A DNA stretch of 57,880 nucleotides from Melioribacteraceae bacterium (GCA_028280855.1 JANQLA010000082.1:1-57880), one strand, 5' to 3'; shown: positions 15,792 through 26,164, numbered from the stretch's first letter. Translations and numbers: made by a program. The notes: generated by a model from the sequence alone, not told the origin.

Positions 15792-18281
15792 ATGGCAACA
15801 TTTTTTGAAAAAGTATTACCCGTTTCATTAGAAGACGAAATGAAATCTTCTTACATCGATTACGCAATGTCCGTTATAGTAGCAAGGGCATTGCCGGATG
15901 TTAGAGATGGATTGAAACCAGTGCATCGAAGGGTTTTGTACGGTATGCATGAACTTGGATTGAACTATAATAAACCGTATAAAAAATCAGCAAGAATAGT
16001 TGGTGAAGTTTTAGGTAAGTACCATCCGCACGGCGACACGGCAGTTTATGATTCGATGGTTAGAATGGTCCAGGAATTTTCCCTGCGCTACCCCATGGTT
16101 GACGGGCAGGGGAACTTTGGTTCTGTCGACGGCGACGGTGCAGCGGCAATGCGTTATACCGAAGCCCGCATGGCTAGAATATCAACGGAAATTCTAAAGG
16201 ACCTCGATAAAAATACTGTCGAATTTATAAACAACTTCGATGACTCGCTGCAAGAGCCTACGGTTATGCCGTCTTATCTTCCAAACTTGTTACTAAACGG
16301 CGCCAGCGGCATTGCAGTCGGCATGGCAACAAACATTCCGCCGCACAATATGAACGAAGTCATAGACGGTATTGTAGCGCTAATAGATAAGCCAGCAATG
16401 AGCGCGGAAGATTTGATTAAATACGTTAAAGCACCTGATTTTCCTACTGGCGGTATCATATACGGCTACGAGGGAGTCAGAGAAGCTTATACAACCGGAC
16501 GCGGTAGAATTGTTTTACGTGCACGTGCAAATATAGAAACTCATAAAAACGATCGCGAAACAATTGTTATAAGCGAACTTCCGTACCAGGTAAATAAAGC
16601 CAACCTTATTGAGAAAATGGCCGATCTTGTTAGGCAGGGAAAAGTTGAAGGCATTACAAATATCCGGGATGAGTCAGACCGCGATGGGATGCGTGTTGTT
16701 ATCGAAATGAAACGCGATGCACAGCCTGCCGTTATCCTTAATCAGTTGTTTAAGCATACTCAAATGCAGGTTACTTTCGGGGTTATAATGCTTGCGTTGG
16801 TTAACGGCGTGCCCAAAGTACTTAAATTAAATGAGATGATGCAACATTTTATTGATCACCGAGTTGATGTGCTCGTTAGAAGAACCAAGTACGAACTTGA
16901 TGCTGCCGAAAGACGCGCTCATATTTTAGAAGGTTATATAATTGCTCTTGATAATATTGATGAAGTCATTGAAACAATTAAGAAATCGCGCGACGTTGAA
17001 ACAGCTAAAAACAACCTGGTTCGTAAATTTAAACTTTCGGAGATACAGGCCAAAGCTATTCTGGATATGCGTTTGCAGCGTTTAACCGGTCTTGAAAGAA
17101 AGAAAATAGAAGATGAATACAAGCAAACTATAAAGTTAATTGAAAAGTTAAGAGGAATATTGGATAGCAAAACCAGGCAGTTCAAAATTATTAAAGATGA
17201 GCTGCTTGAGCTAAAGGAAAGATACGGCGACGAACGACGAACAGAAGTTATATACGACTATAAAGAGTTCTCGCTTGAAGATATTATTGCCGAAGAAGAC
17301 GTTGTTGTAACGATTTCACATAGGGGGTTCATAAAACGATTTCCCGTAAGCGGCTATCGTAAACAAGCCCGCGGCGGTAAAGGAGTAACAGGCGCCGGAA
17401 CAAAAGATGAAGACTTTATCGAACATATGTTTATTGCTTCGACTCATCAGTACATTATGTTCTTCACCGACAAAGGAAAGTGTTATTGGTTGAAAGTGCA
17501 CGAAGTACCGGAGGCTGGTCGCGCGGCGCGAGGACGTTCAATTCTAAATCTAATTGAGAAAGATAAAGATGAAAAAATTGCGGCTTTTGTTTCCGTTAAA
17601 AAATTTACTGATGATAAATCTATAATGATGGTCACTCAAAACGGAACCGCCAAGAAAACAGTGCTTTCTGCTTATTCAAATGTAAGACGAGGTGGAATTA
17701 ATGCTATCAATATACTTCCCGGCGATAAACTTGTTACCGCCAAATTAACGGAAGGCAACAACGATATAATCATCGGTACACGCAAAGGAATGGCAATTCG
17801 CTTCAATGAAAAAGATGTTCGCGATATGGGTAGAACTTCGACTGGTGTTCGAGGCATTAATCTTTCGGCAGGAGACGAAGTTATTGGGTTTATTGTTGTT
17901 AAGAGCACTTCAACGCTTCTGGTTGTTACAGATAAAGGATTCGGCAAAAGAAGCAATATTGATGATTATCGAATAACTAAACGCGGTGGAAAAGGAATAA
18001 TTACAATTAAAACAGGCGAAAAGAACGGCAACCTGATTTCATTAATGGAAGTTAATGATAAAGATGAACTAGTTATCATTACTAACAAAGGAATGGTAAT
18101 GCGTCAGCCTGTTAGCGCGCTTCGTGTTATGGGTAGAAATACTCAGGGTGTTCGTCTAATCCGGTTAAATGATGATGATTCAATTGCAGACATTGCACGT
18201 GTTGTTACCGAAGAACAGGAAATTGGTGCCAATGGAAACGGTAACGGCAAACAAGATAATGGACAGGAAGAAATAGTATAA
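15792..18281 (+). CDS. gyrA: DNA gyrase subunit A
   Basis: An 829-residue breakage-reunion subunit. The catalytic Tyr is residue 122 (MRYTEARM). The quinolone region reads [10 protein letters not shown], giving Thr at the position of E. coli Ser83 and a conserved Asp87. The C-terminal beta-pinwheel carries a GyrA-box, QARGGKG (near residue 520), supporting gyrase rather than topoisomerase IV. The tail is Gly/Asn-rich. Last gene of the operon, followed by a clear hairpin terminator. Confidence 0.97.
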   Translation: MATFFEKVLPVSLEDEMKSSYIDYAMSVIVARALPDVRDGLKPVHRRVLYGMHELGLNYNKPYKKSARIVGEVLGKYHPHGDTAVYDSMVRMVQEFSLRYPMVDGQGNFGSVDGDGAAAMRYTEARMARISTEILKDLDKNTVEFINNFDDSLQEPTVMPSYLPNLLLNGASGIAVGMATNIPPHNMNEVIDGIVALIDKPAMSAEDLIKYVKAPDFPTGGIIYGYEGVREAYTTGRGRIVLRARANIETHKNDRETIVISELPYQVNKANLIEKMADLVRQGKVEGITNIRDESDRDGMRVVIEMKRDAQPAVILNQLFKHTQMQVTFGVIMLALVNGVPKVLKLNEMMQHFIDHRVDVLVRRTKYELDAAERRAHILEGYIIALDNIDEVIETIKKSRDVETAKNNLVRKFKLSEIQAKAILDMRLQRLTGLERKKIEDEYKQTIKLIEKLRGILDSKTRQFKIIKDELLELKERYGDERRTEVIYDYKEFSLEDIIAEEDVVVTISHRGFIKRFPVSGYRKQARGGKGVTGAGTKDEDFIEHMFIASTHQYIMFFTDKGKCYWLKVHEVPEAGRAARGRSILNLIEKDKDEKIAAFVSVKKFTDDKSIMMVTQNGTAKKTVLSAYSNVRRGGINAINILPGDKLVTAKLTEGNNDIIIGTRKGMAIRFNEKDVRDMGRTSTGVRGINLSAGDEVIGFIVVKSTSTLLVVTDKGFGKRSNIDDYRITKRGGKGIITIKTGEKNGNLISLMEVNDKDELVIITNKGMVMRQPVSALRVMGRNTQGVRLIRLNDDDSIADIARVVTEEQEIGANGNGNGKQDNGQEEIV

Positions 18282-18288
18282 TTTGTAG

Positions 18289-18312
18289 AATCCGGTATTT
18301 GCCGGATTTTTT
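18289..18312 (+). terminator. Rho-independent terminator after gyrA
   Basis: AATCCGG (18289-18295) and CCGGATT (18302-18308) form a perfect 7-bp stem around TATTTG, running directly into a T-tract. It starts 8 bases after the gyrA stop and closes the replication operon. Confidence 0.85.
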
Positions 18313-18412
18313 ATTTGTATTAATATGATAGAAAAGTTCTGTAAAATATTAGAAAAGAATCGATTATTAATACAAAATATATTTTATTGAAAAAGTTAAA
18401 TTGGTAGCAATT

Positions 18413-19621
18413 ATGTCAAAAACAAAAAACATACACTTCGATTCAAAATGCGTCCATGCAGGAATAGACGATTACGAATTTGGCCCGGTTGTGCCACCAA
18501 TCTATCAAACATCCACATTCAAATTTGAAAACGCTAAACACGGTGCGGATTTATTTAAAGGCGAGCGAGAAGGTTATATTTACAGCCGAATGGGTAATCC
18601 TACTGTTGAAGCAATGGAGAATGCAATTGCGAAATTGGAGGACGGGCACAAAGCATTAGGCTGCGCAAGCGGAATGGCGGCAATTAGCACAACTTTTTTT
18701 GCACTGCTAAAAGCGGGCGATCACGTTGTTTGTTCGAAAGCCGTTTATGGGCCAACCAACACATTGCTTAATAATATTGTATCTCAACTTGGTATTGAGG
18801 TAACTTTTGTCGACGCTTCTTACAATGATGAAATAAAGGCGGCTATTAAGCCGAACACGAAGGTTGTTTATATTGAAACTCCCGGCAACCCAACTTTATG
18901 CGTTGCTGATCTCGAAACAATTGCAAAATACACGCACTTGGCCAATGCATTACTTGTTGTTGATAACACTTTTATGAGCCCGGCATTACAACAGCCATTG
19001 AAATTAGGGGCTGATGTAGTTATTCACAGCATGACGAAATTTTTGAACGGGCATGCCGACGTAGTTGCAGGGATAATAGTCGTAAACGATGAAAATACAT
19101 ATAAACATTTTCGTAAAACACTGAATCAATTAGGTGGAACAATCGATCCTTTCAACGCCTTTCTGGTTCATCGCGGAATTAAAACGTTATCAATACGTAT
19201 GCAGCGACATTGCGAAAATGCACAAGTAATAGCAGAATGGCTTGAACAACATCCGAAAATAGAATGGGTAAAATTTCCCGGATTAGAAAGTCACCCACGC
19301 TACGAAATTGGAAAACGCCAGCACTACGGCCCGGGCGGCATGATAACATTCGAACTTAAGGGCGGATTTGATGCCGGTGAAACAGTTATGAACATCGTAA
19401 AATTTTGCCAGTTGGCTGTAAGCTTAGGCGGAGTTGAAACGTTAGTTCAACATCCTGCAAGCATGACTCATTTAACAATGGGCAAAGAGATGCGTGCGGA
19501 GGCAGGTATAACGGAAGGTTTAGTTAGATTGTCCGTTGGAATTGAAAATGTTAACGACATCATTAAAGACCTTGAACAAGCTTTGGAACAAATCGAAGTA
19601 AAGGAAGAAGCGCACGTATAA
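18413..19621 (+). CDS. Cys/Met metabolism PLP enzyme (methionine gamma-lyase/cystathionine gamma-synthase-like)
   Basis: A 402-residue fold-type I PLP enzyme of the trans-sulfuration family. It shows TRMGNPT-like YSRMGNPTVEAMEN, GCASGMAAI, the Asp of VVDNTFMSP and the PLP lysine in HSMTKFLNGHADV (Lys209 from this start). Overall it looks closest to methionine gamma-lyase (making methanethiol, ammonia and 2-oxobutyrate), but cystathionine gamma-synthase or O-acetylhomoserine sulfhydrylase cannot be excluded. I prefer the ATG at 18413 to an in-frame TTG at 18401, because the family normally starts just before this point. Monocistronic, with a terminator behind. Confidence 0.88.
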   Translation: MSKTKNIHFDSKCVHAGIDDYEFGPVVPPIYQTSTFKFENAKHGADLFKGEREGYIYSRMGNPTVEAMENAIAKLEDGHKALGCASGMAAISTTFFALLKAGDHVVCSKAVYGPTNTLLNNIVSQLGIEVTFVDASYNDEIKAAIKPNTKVVYIETPGNPTLCVADLETIAKYTHLANALLVVDNTFMSPALQQPLKLGADVVIHSMTKFLNGHADVVAGIIVVNDENTYKHFRKTLNQLGGTIDPFNAFLVHRGIKTLSIRMQRHCENAQVIAEWLEQHPKIEWVKFPGLESHPRYEIGKRQHYGPGGMITFELKGGFDAGETVMNIVKFCQLAVSLGGVETLVQHPASMTHLTMGKEMRAEAGITEGLVRLSVGIENVNDIIKDLEQALEQIEVKEEAHV

Positions 19622-19632
19622 TTCCTTTTTAT

Positions 19633-19667
19633 AGAGTGAAGCAAACTTACTATTGCTTCGCTCTTTT
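19633..19667 (+). terminator. Rho-independent terminator after the PLP enzyme gene
   Basis: AGAGTGAAGCAA (19633-19644) pairs with TTGCTTCGCTCT (19653-19664), with one T-G wobble, around ACTTACTA. A short T-tract follows. It lies 12 bases past the stop. Confidence 0.8.
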
Positions 19668-19930
19668 AACAACTCGTTATAACTTTTCGGCATATTATAT
19701 CCATCACCCCAATAAATTTTTAAACTTCCCCTAAAGCCCGGGTTATCTTTTTAAAAATCAGGTGTAAAAGGCTGCAATTGTCGTCTGTCCGCTATTTTAG
19801 TTTATTGTGAGAAACTAAATTGTCGCCTTTTAGTTCAATTACAATTAAGTGCACTCTATTAAAAACAAAAAATCTTTGAACTATTTTAACAGCAAAACTC
19901 GTTTAAGAAGAAAAGTCAGCAGGGCAAAAA
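19668..19930. other. Gene-free spacer upstream of msrAB
   Basis: Together with the terminator this is a 309-base gene-free gap. I see no small gene or strong repeat in it. The promoter for msrAB should be here; no consensus could be assigned with confidence. Confidence 0.4.
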
Positions 19931-21010
19931 GTGAAAATTATATTAAGTATTACAACAGTATTTTGTTTTTTGACTGTAAACAGCTGTGCAAGATTTGATA
20001 AAGAATCGTTGGTTAGCAGGATCCAGGTTTCGAATGATGAGAAAATTGAAATTGCAACATTAGCAGGGGGCTGTTTCTGGTGTATAGAAGCACCTTATGA
20101 AAAAGTACAGGGTGTGATTAAAGTGATTTCCGGTTATGCCGGTCGCGTCGAGGAAAATCCAACATATAAAGAAGTTGCTGGCGGTAGAACGAGTCACGTC
20201 GAAGCTGTGCAGGTTTACTTCGACCCGGCGTTAATTAGTTACCCGGAAATTATTGATGTCTATTGGAAACTATTCGATCCGACAGATGAAGGAGGATCGT
20301 TTTACGACAGGGGCTTTCAATACACTTCAGCCATTTTCTATCATAATAATGAACAAAAGTACGTTGCGGAACAGTCAAAACAAAAGCTTGATGAAGCAGG
20401 AATTTTTGACAAACCAATAGTAACGCCAATTAAACAATTCACAAACTTTTTTGAAGCTGAAGAATATCACCAGGATTTTTATAAGAAAGATTCGAACAGG
20501 TATTACATTTACCGCAAGGGATCAGGTAGAGATGCTTTTATAGAAAAGATTTGGGGAAAACTCGCACTAAAAGATTTTACTAAACCATCAAGCGAAGAAT
20601 TGAAAAAGAAGCTAACCCCGTTGCAATTTAAAGTTACTCAGGAAGATGGTACGGAAAGAGCGTTTGACAACAAGTATAATGACAATAAAGCTGAAGGTAT
20701 TTATGTTGATATAGTTAGCGGAGAGGCATTGTTTACATCGACAGACAAATATGATTCAAGGAGCGGATGGCCAAGTTTTACGAAGCCTATTGATCCTAGA
20801 TTTGTAGTTAAAAAGCTTGATAACTCGCACTTTATGGAAAGAATTGAAGTGAGGAGTAAAATTGCCGATTCTCACCTGGGACACGTGTTTACCGACGGAC
20901 CAGAACCGACAAACTTAAGATATTGTATCAATTCCGCGGCGCTTACTTTCGTTCCAAAAGCAAAAATGGAAGAGAAGGGCTACGGTGAGTTTTTATGGTT
21001 ATTAAAATAA
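19931..21010 (+). CDS. msrAB: Exported methionine sulfoxide reductase MsrA-MsrB fusion
   Basis: A 359-residue protein starting at GTG. The N-terminus is hydrophobic with Cys19 (TVNSC), so it is either a lipoprotein or an exported protein. Residues ~40-195 are MsrA with catalytic Cys48 (GGCFWC). Residues ~225-345 are MsrB with RSGWPSF, SHLGHVF and catalytic Cys332 (RYCINSAAL). The MsrB half lacks the CxxC zinc pairs of many MsrB proteins ([11 protein letters not shown] at that place). It repairs oxidised methionines of envelope proteins. The next gene, a DM13 lipoprotein, starts 12 bases downstream. Confidence 0.92.
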   Translation: MKIILSITTVFCFLTVNSCARFDKESLVSRIQVSNDEKIEIATLAGGCFWCIEAPYEKVQGVIKVISGYAGRVEENPTYKEVAGGRTSHVEAVQVYFDPALISYPEIIDVYWKLFDPTDEGGSFYDRGFQYTSAIFYHNNEQKYVAEQSKQKLDEAGIFDKPIVTPIKQFTNFFEAEEYHQDFYKKDSNRYYIYRKGSGRDAFIEKIWGKLALKDFTKPSSEELKKKLTPLQFKVTQEDGTERAFDNKYNDNKAEGIYVDIVSGEALFTSTDKYDSRSGWPSFTKPIDPRFVVKKLDNSHFMERIEVRSKIADSHLGHVFTDGPEPTNLRYCINSAALTFVPKAKMEEKGYGEFLWLLK

Positions 21011-21022
21011 AAAGGAAAATAT

Positions 21023-21949
21023 ATGAAAAACGTTCTCCTCGTAACGCTCTCGGCTTTATTTTTTGCCGGATGCGTAGGCACCGATTTAATTAATGAATCT
21101 CCGGTTGAACCGGAAGACGGTTACATAGTTATAAATGCCGGCAAACAAGCGATTCAAATAAATGAAACCATAAGTTTAACAGCAGTTACTTACGACGCCT
21201 CGGACAATCCCGTAACCGGGGTAGATGTTACCTGGGCATCTTCTAACTCAAATGTAATATCCATTGACGCAACCGGTAATATTACAGGTATTAGTATAGG
21301 ACAAGTTACTATAACAGCTTCAGCCGACGGTTTCACCAATGGAACAACAATGATTTCAGCTTTTGTCGATCCGAATACGATTGCCTCAATTGAGGTAACA
21401 CCTGTCCAGGCGGAACTCGATGTTGGAAACACTGTTTTGTTAATTGCTGTTGCCAGGAATGGAAACGGTGATCCTATTTCAAACACGGAGTTCGAATGGA
21501 GCAGCTCCAACACATCAGTAGCAAGTGTTAACTCGAACGGACTTGTAACCGCGCTGCAATCCGGAAGCTCGGTAATTTATGCAAGCAGCGGCGGAATTAG
21601 AAGTTCTGATATTCCAATAACTGTAAGAGGTAATGCTAAAACCGGAAATTTTATGGGAAATCCTAACACAAGCTATAACTTATCCGGAAGAGCGGAACTA
21701 ATTCAAAACGATGGGAGCTTATTGCTAAAATTCAGCCAGGATTTTTCGAGCAGTAATGGGCCGGGGTTATATGTATATCTTTCCCGAACTCAGTCTATCG
21801 GCTCCGGAAGCGTTGAGTTGGGCGAACTAAAATCCGTGCGCGGCGCACAGGAATACACGCTTAACGGCGGAAACATAAATGACTTTAATTACGTGATTAT
21901 TCATTGCACGCCATTTAACGTTTCTTTCGGTTGGGCGGAACTGAACTAA
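21023..21949 (+). CDS. Lipoprotein with two Ig-like (BIG_2) domains and a DM13 domain
   Basis: A 308-residue lipoprotein (lipobox FFAGC, Cys16). Two bacterial Ig-like domains of the BIG_2 type (about 30-115 and 118-205, with VTWASSNSNVISID and FEWSSSNTSVASVN) are followed by a C-terminal DM13 domain (about 210-308: FSQDFSSSNGPGLYVYLS, LGELKSVRGAQEYTL, VIIHCTPFNVSFGWAEL). DM13 domains are proposed redox or electron-transfer modules with a conserved Cys, here in IIHCTPF. Its position just after msrAB suggests an envelope redox role. Probably co-transcribed with msrAB and the following beta-barrel gene. Confidence 0.85.
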   Translation: MKNVLLVTLSALFFAGCVGTDLINESPVEPEDGYIVINAGKQAIQINETISLTAVTYDASDNPVTGVDVTWASSNSNVISIDATGNITGISIGQVTITASADGFTNGTTMISAFVDPNTIASIEVTPVQAELDVGNTVLLIAVARNGNGDPISNTEFEWSSSNTSVASVNSNGLVTALQSGSSVIYASSGGIRSSDIPITVRGNAKTGNFMGNPNTSYNLSGRAELIQNDGSLLLKFSQDFSSSNGPGLYVYLSRTQSIGSGSVELGELKSVRGAQEYTLNGGNINDFNYVIIHCTPFNVSFGWAELN

Positions 21950-21979
21950 TTTTAATTAGAAAATTTTGGAAAAGAAATC

Positions 21980-22837
21980 ATGCATAAAAATAAATTTCTC
22001 AAACTAGTTTTTGTATTAATATTTTCGATATCCGTTTCGGATATAACAGCCAGCGGCTGGACACAAAAGAAGGGCAGCGGGTATTTTCAACTTAGTACAA
22101 CAATAGTTGTTGCTGATGAATACTTTGAGCCAGGCGGTAATAAAATTGGTATTACTACAATGGGTGATTATACATTTTCTCTTTACGGAGAATATGGTTT
22201 AACCAACGATTTAACTTTATTTGGATCATTCCCATTTATAAAAAGAATTACTCTAAATAAAATTGAAGGAAGACAAACCGGTTTTGAATTCTTTCCCGGT
22301 GATTCTAAAACAGGGATATCGGACTTTGACATTGGCTTGCGTTACAGTATTGGAAGGCTTGGTTCAACTTCATTTACGGCAGGTGTTCTTTTGGGAGTTC
22401 CAATCGGCGATAACGAGCAAAAGAACGGTTTATTTACGGGTGACGGCGAATTTAATCAACAAGTATTTATTGGGTTTGGGCAATCTTTTAATAGTCCGTT
22501 ATATATGGCCGGAAGGCTAGGTTACAATAACCGGACAGATGGTTTTTCGGATGAGGTTCGTTACAATTTTGAAATAGGTTACAGGATAACAAATCCTCTT
22601 TTAGTGATTATGAAAGCGCGCGGTGTTGAAACTATGCGAAACGGCCGGGATGCGTTACAGAGCGGAACCGCGGGATTGTTTGGAAATAATCAACAGTACT
22701 TAACTTACGGGCCTGAAGTTATATATTCACTAACTAATAACATTGGACTTAATGCAGGCGCCTACACTGCTACCAGGGCAGAGAATGTCGTTTCGGGAAT
22801 TTCTTATAAGTTTGGTGTGTACTATAAATTAAACTAA
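21980..22837 (+). CDS. Outer-membrane beta-barrel-like protein
   Basis: A 285-residue protein with a signal peptide (cut near residue 25, TASG). The mature part is rich in alternating aromatic/glycine strands (GSGYFQLSTTIVV, YTFSLYGEYGLTNDLTLFGSFPF, FTAGVLLGVPIGD) and ends GISYKFGVYYKLN, an aromatic C-terminal strand. These features fit a transporter/porin-like barrel of unknown substrate. It begins 30 bases after the DM13 lipoprotein gene, so msrAB-DM13-barrel may form one envelope operon. Confidence 0.72.
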   Translation: MHKNKFLKLVFVLIFSISVSDITASGWTQKKGSGYFQLSTTIVVADEYFEPGGNKIGITTMGDYTFSLYGEYGLTNDLTLFGSFPFIKRITLNKIEGRQTGFEFFPGDSKTGISDFDIGLRYSIGRLGSTSFTAGVLLGVPIGDNEQKNGLFTGDGEFNQQVFIGFGQSFNSPLYMAGRLGYNNRTDGFSDEVRYNFEIGYRITNPLLVIMKARGVETMRNGRDALQSGTAGLFGNNQQYLTYGPEVIYSLTNNIGLNAGAYTATRAENVVSGISYKFGVYYKLN

Positions 22838-22874
22838 TTTTACTCATCCGCTCTGATAATTTCAATTAGTTCAG

Positions 22875-22900
22875 GGTTATCGAGCGGAGTCGAGATAACC
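22875..22900. repeat. Intergenic inverted repeat
   Basis: GGTTATC (22875-22881) and GATAACC (22894-22900) form a perfect stem around GAGCGGAGTCGA. A second, imperfect hairpin follows (CTGCC near 22945, GGCAG near 22972). The gap is markedly richer in G+C than its surroundings and reads like a composite dispersed repeat. Both flanking genes end here, so a terminator role is possible, although there is no T-tract. Confidence 0.5.
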
Positions 22901-23017
22901 GGCTCATTTAGAAAGATCCCGATCCCTTCGACTACGCCTGTCTGCCAACCATAAGTTTCTAAACCGACAAGGCAGGCTCAGGCATCTAGCATTATTGATT
23001 AATATTTGCCAAAGGTT

Positions 23018-24460
23018 CTAAAGTTGATACTTCTTCTCAAGGTCGCGTACGCGGAACGACAGCCGATCGTTGTCAAAATCGTCGATCTGCTCAATGAGCC
23101 ACTCGACTTTTTCTTTATTTGTTTCGGTCCTTAAATAAACTTCGATAAGTTGTTTGTACGCGTAATACTTCATATCGTTTCGATCAGAATTAGCAATTGC
23201 CAGATAGCTGTTTTCTGCAGACTTAAAACGATTGTTTGTAAAATGGTAGTCTCCGATTATCGTATGATACTGATTCTGAAAATCTGTTGTGTCGTTAAAA
23301 GTCGGTTTATTTTCAATGAGTGAAGAAATCTCTTTCTCATCTTTTTGAATTATTGAGCGTGTTAATGTTCTCAGCCATAGCGCCTCATCCCTGTTCTCAA
23401 CAAGTTCATTAAACCGCTGTTGCATATAATTTACCATTGAATCCTTACGTGTAGCTACAATCGAATCTCTTCCCAACATCCAATTTTCAACGGTAAAAAT
23501 GTAGTCGGCATGATGTGTTATTCCGCGCCAATGTTTTTTAGGATTTTCTATTACATTCGAAGCATATTTAATAGCTTTCTCCGAATTACCGACACGGTTA
23601 AAAAATCGTGCTCTTGTATAATCATTCACTAATCCGGAAGTATCCATCGAAATTATCGAATCAGCTTTATCGATGTTCCATGTATTTATAAGTTCATGAA
23701 TATATCCGTTCGTTATTCTTTTATTATCCGGATAAACAGACAGAAATTTTTCAAAATAAGGAAGAGCTTTATAGTCGTTGTCCTCAAGTTGTGCATGTAT
23801 TTCAATAAGTGTTAAAGTTGTTTGACCGAAAGTCAAAGAGCCATTCTCTAATGCAAGGTTTAAGTATTCAACACCCTTCTCTCTGTCGCCGGAATAACCA
23901 AATACACTTGCAACAAATCCAATTACACCACTTAGCCGGTCGGCGTAATATTCCAGCATTCCAAGCAAAAGATAGGCATCATAAAATTCAGGATCTTCTT
24001 CCAGAACTTCTTCCATAATACTTTTTGCGTCGGAGCCTGTATTAAAAGCTCCCCACCATGATCCATCCAATCCTTGCATACGTGCGAGATAACCGAGTAT
24101 GGTTCCGTAATAGAATTTGTTTTCAAGATCGAGCTCCGTATCTTCGAACTTTTCAGCTACTTCTTCGAAGTAGGTTATCATTTCTTCATTGATCTTTTTT
24201 CTGGCTTCGTCTCGTTTATCAATATCAATAGCCGTAATGCGTTCGAAGTATTCAAGTACCATTGCGTTGACTTTGTAGTAGTAATACTTGGGGCTATCGG
24301 GATTCAGGTTAATTTGTCTTTGTGCAAGATCTTTGGCTTCATCAAACTTATCGTTAAATGAAAGTTCGAGAATCTGTTTGTCGATTTCGTTCGGAAGGTA
24401 TATTCCGGCAAAGGAAAAAGATGAAACAAGCAGTACGAGAAAAATTCTATACATTAACAA
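23018..24460 (-). CDS. Exported TPR-repeat protein
   Basis: A 480-residue protein with a signal peptide (residues 1-19). It then consists of helical pairs, with tetratricopeptide-like repeats recognisable at DEAKDLAQRQINLNPDSPKY (near residue 40), KGVEYLNLALENGSL, EKAIKYASNVIENP and FKSAENSYLAIANSDRND. No catalytic domain is visible. TPR proteins of this kind are usually scaffolds in the periplasm or outer membrane. The gene stands alone between convergent and divergent neighbours. A start two codons later (MYRIF) is also possible. Confidence 0.72.
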   Translation of the reverse strand: MLMYRIFLVLLVSSFSFAGIYLPNEIDKQILELSFNDKFDEAKDLAQRQINLNPDSPKYYYYKVNAMVLEYFERITAIDIDKRDEARKKINEEMITYFEEVAEKFEDTELDLENKFYYGTILGYLARMQGLDGSWWGAFNTGSDAKSIMEEVLEEDPEFYDAYLLLGMLEYYADRLSGVIGFVASVFGYSGDREKGVEYLNLALENGSLTFGQTTLTLIEIHAQLEDNDYKALPYFEKFLSVYPDNKRITNGYIHELINTWNIDKADSIISMDTSGLVNDYTRARFFNRVGNSEKAIKYASNVIENPKKHWRGITHHADYIFTVENWMLGRDSIVATRKDSMVNYMQQRFNELVENRDEALWLRTLTRSIIQKDEKEISSLIENKPTFNDTTDFQNQYHTIIGDYHFTNNRFKSAENSYLAIANSDRNDMKYYAYKQLIEVYLRTETNKEKVEWLIEQIDDFDNDRLSFRVRDLEKKYQL

Positions 24461-24547
24461 TCCATTATATTAATTTCGAATAAGAATAGTTTTTGACTCC
24501 TCAGGTCTTTAAAAGTTTCCGACAAGAATAAACAGGCGAATTTAATT

Positions 24548-25192
24548 ATGCAAGAATATCATTTACCTACAATTAAAACAGCACGATACTATGTGCTGGG
24601 CGAACCATCATATAGAACGCGAAAATTGTGGATAGTATGTCACGGTTACGCACAATTGGCAAAGGAGTTCCTCGAAGTTTTTTCCGGCTTTGAAAATGAT
24701 GAAACACTAATCGTAGCGCCTGAAGGAATCAGCAGGTTTTACAAACAAGGCTTTTACGGAGGCATTGGCGCGAGCTGGATGACAAAAGAAGATCGCGATT
24801 ATGAAATAAAAGACTACTTAATTTTTATCAATAATGTATATCAGAAAATTGTATCGCAAGTAAATCCGCAGAAACTATCGGTTAATTTGTTGGGATTTTC
24901 TCAAGGGGCTGCTACGGCGTTTAGAGCTTTTATCGATAATAAATTCAAAGTAGATAACTTAATTCTGTGGGCAGGATCACCGCCGCATGATGTGGATTAC
25001 AAAAAAGCAAGGTTACTTTCTGTCTCTACGAATATTAAAATATTTTTTGGGAGCGAGGATAAACTGATAAATAAAGAAAAGATGGTTAATACAATTAAGT
25101 TGCTTGATGAAAGTAAACTTAAATATGAATTGATAACTTATAACGGAGGACATGAGATAACACAAAAATTGTTGCGCAACTTGCTTATTTGA
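24548..25192 (+). CDS. Alpha/beta hydrolase (phospholipase/carboxylesterase-like)
   Basis: A 214-residue single-domain serine hydrolase without a signal peptide. The nucleophile is Ser118 in GFSQGAA, the acid lies in FFGSEDKLI and the His in NGGHEI near the C-terminus. The compact size and GFSQG motif match the carboxylesterase/phospholipase family that hydrolyses small acyl esters. It is divergent from the TPR gene with an 87-base gap. Substrate unknown. Confidence 0.85.
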   Translation: MQEYHLPTIKTARYYVLGEPSYRTRKLWIVCHGYAQLAKEFLEVFSGFENDETLIVAPEGISRFYKQGFYGGIGASWMTKEDRDYEIKDYLIFINNVYQKIVSQVNPQKLSVNLLGFSQGAATAFRAFIDNKFKVDNLILWAGSPPHDVDYKKARLLSVSTNIKIFFGSEDKLINKEKMVNTIKLLDESKLKYELITYNGGHEITQKLLRNLLI

Positions 25193-25295
25193 TAGAATTA
25201 ATTCAAATTTTACACAACTCCCGACAGCAAAGTAAAATTACGTGTATGACTAGTCCGGATGGTCTTCCCAAAAGATAAATTAAACGATTAGTTAC

Positions 25296-25784
25296 CTAAA
25301 GTACAACTATAAAACTCTCCACCACGAAAACGTAGCTTATATATCCCGCTAGTGCAAGCTTAACAATGAGCATAAATATAGTTAACGCGAACGTCGCAAA
25401 GCCGGCTTTAAGCGCAACCGATTTTTCTTCACCGGCAGCCAGCTCGCCTATTACAGCGCCCAGTATTACACCAATAATCAATCCGAACGGTGGAAAGAAA
25501 ATAATTCCTATAAACATCCCGATGAAAGATCCCCACATACCGTGTTTAGAAACACCGAACGCCTTTGCGCCTAAGATCGGCAAAATGTAGTCCAGCGCAA
25601 CTACAAAAAGCACAATTATTCCGAGGATAACTAAATATTGTGTAGCAAATGAAGCTGAAGTAAAAAAATGTAATAGCAGCAATGCTAAGTAATTCAACGG
25701 AGGGCCCGGCAGTGCAGGGGCTATGCAGCCGATGAACCCGGTGACTATTAGAAGAATCCCGATCGCTATTAATAGAAAATCCAT
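25296..25784 (-). CDS. DUF456 membrane protein
   Basis: A 162-residue protein that is almost entirely hydrophobic. Its N-terminal GCIAPALPGPPLNYLALLL matches the DUF456 family signature (Pro-Gly-Pro-Pro loop after the first helix), and a Gly/Ile-rich segment (about residues 85-120) may act as a glycine zipper. About four transmembrane segments. Function of the family is not established. Monocistronic. Confidence 0.85.
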   Translation of the reverse strand: MDFLLIAIGILLIVTGFIGCIAPALPGPPLNYLALLLLHFFTSASFATQYLVILGIIVLFVVALDYILPILGAKAFGVSKHGMWGSFIGMFIGIIFFPPFGLIIGVILGAVIGELAAGEEKSVALKAGFATFALTIFMLIVKLALAGYISYVFVVESFIVVL

Positions 25785-26164
25785 TTATATAACTTTTCGA
25801 TTATTATTCATAATATTACAAAGACATTTCTTAAGATGCTTCTAGCATTAAAAAAACAGTTTCAATTATTACAAATCCATTAAGTTACAAGCAAGATACA
25901 GATATTAATACTTTCGTATAATACCTGAGAACATAATAGTAGAAAATAAGTTCACTCTTTAACCACAACGAACACAAAGGAATCACTAAGTTTGCGAAGT
26001 AATAGCTATATATTTTCTTTGTGTTCGTTGTGCCTTCTTTGTGAACATTGTGGTTTTGAAAATGATTGCAAAGCGAAGAAAGTTACTTGTGAATAGTGTT
26101 CTGAATTTTGTGATTTAACCGAACATTTGGCTTGAAAAAAACTTATGAAGAAATTATAATGTAA
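25785..26164. other. Gene-free region holding a long inverted repeat
   Basis: 380 bases without a gene. Apart from the 16-bp inverted repeat annotated separately, I see only AT-rich sequence. The promoters of the DUF456 gene (minus) and the serine hydrolase (plus) should lie at its ends. Confidence 0.4.
25964..26032. repeat. Perfect 16-bp inverted repeat
   Basis: CACAACGAACACAAAG (25964-25979) and its exact complement CTTTGTGTTCGTTGTG (26017-26032) are separated by 37 bases. A third, partial copy of the same words (CTTTGTGAACATTGTGG) follows at about 26037-26053. The structure resembles a dispersed palindromic element, or a very small non-autonomous mobile element; no gene is inside. No T-tract, so not a typical terminator. 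Confidence 0.65.

Noticed and set aside
15792-18281. Thr at the Ser83-equivalent of GyrA as a fluoroquinolone-resistance change
   Set aside because: Thr is the natural residue at this position in several bacterial groups; without relatives it cannot be called a mutation.
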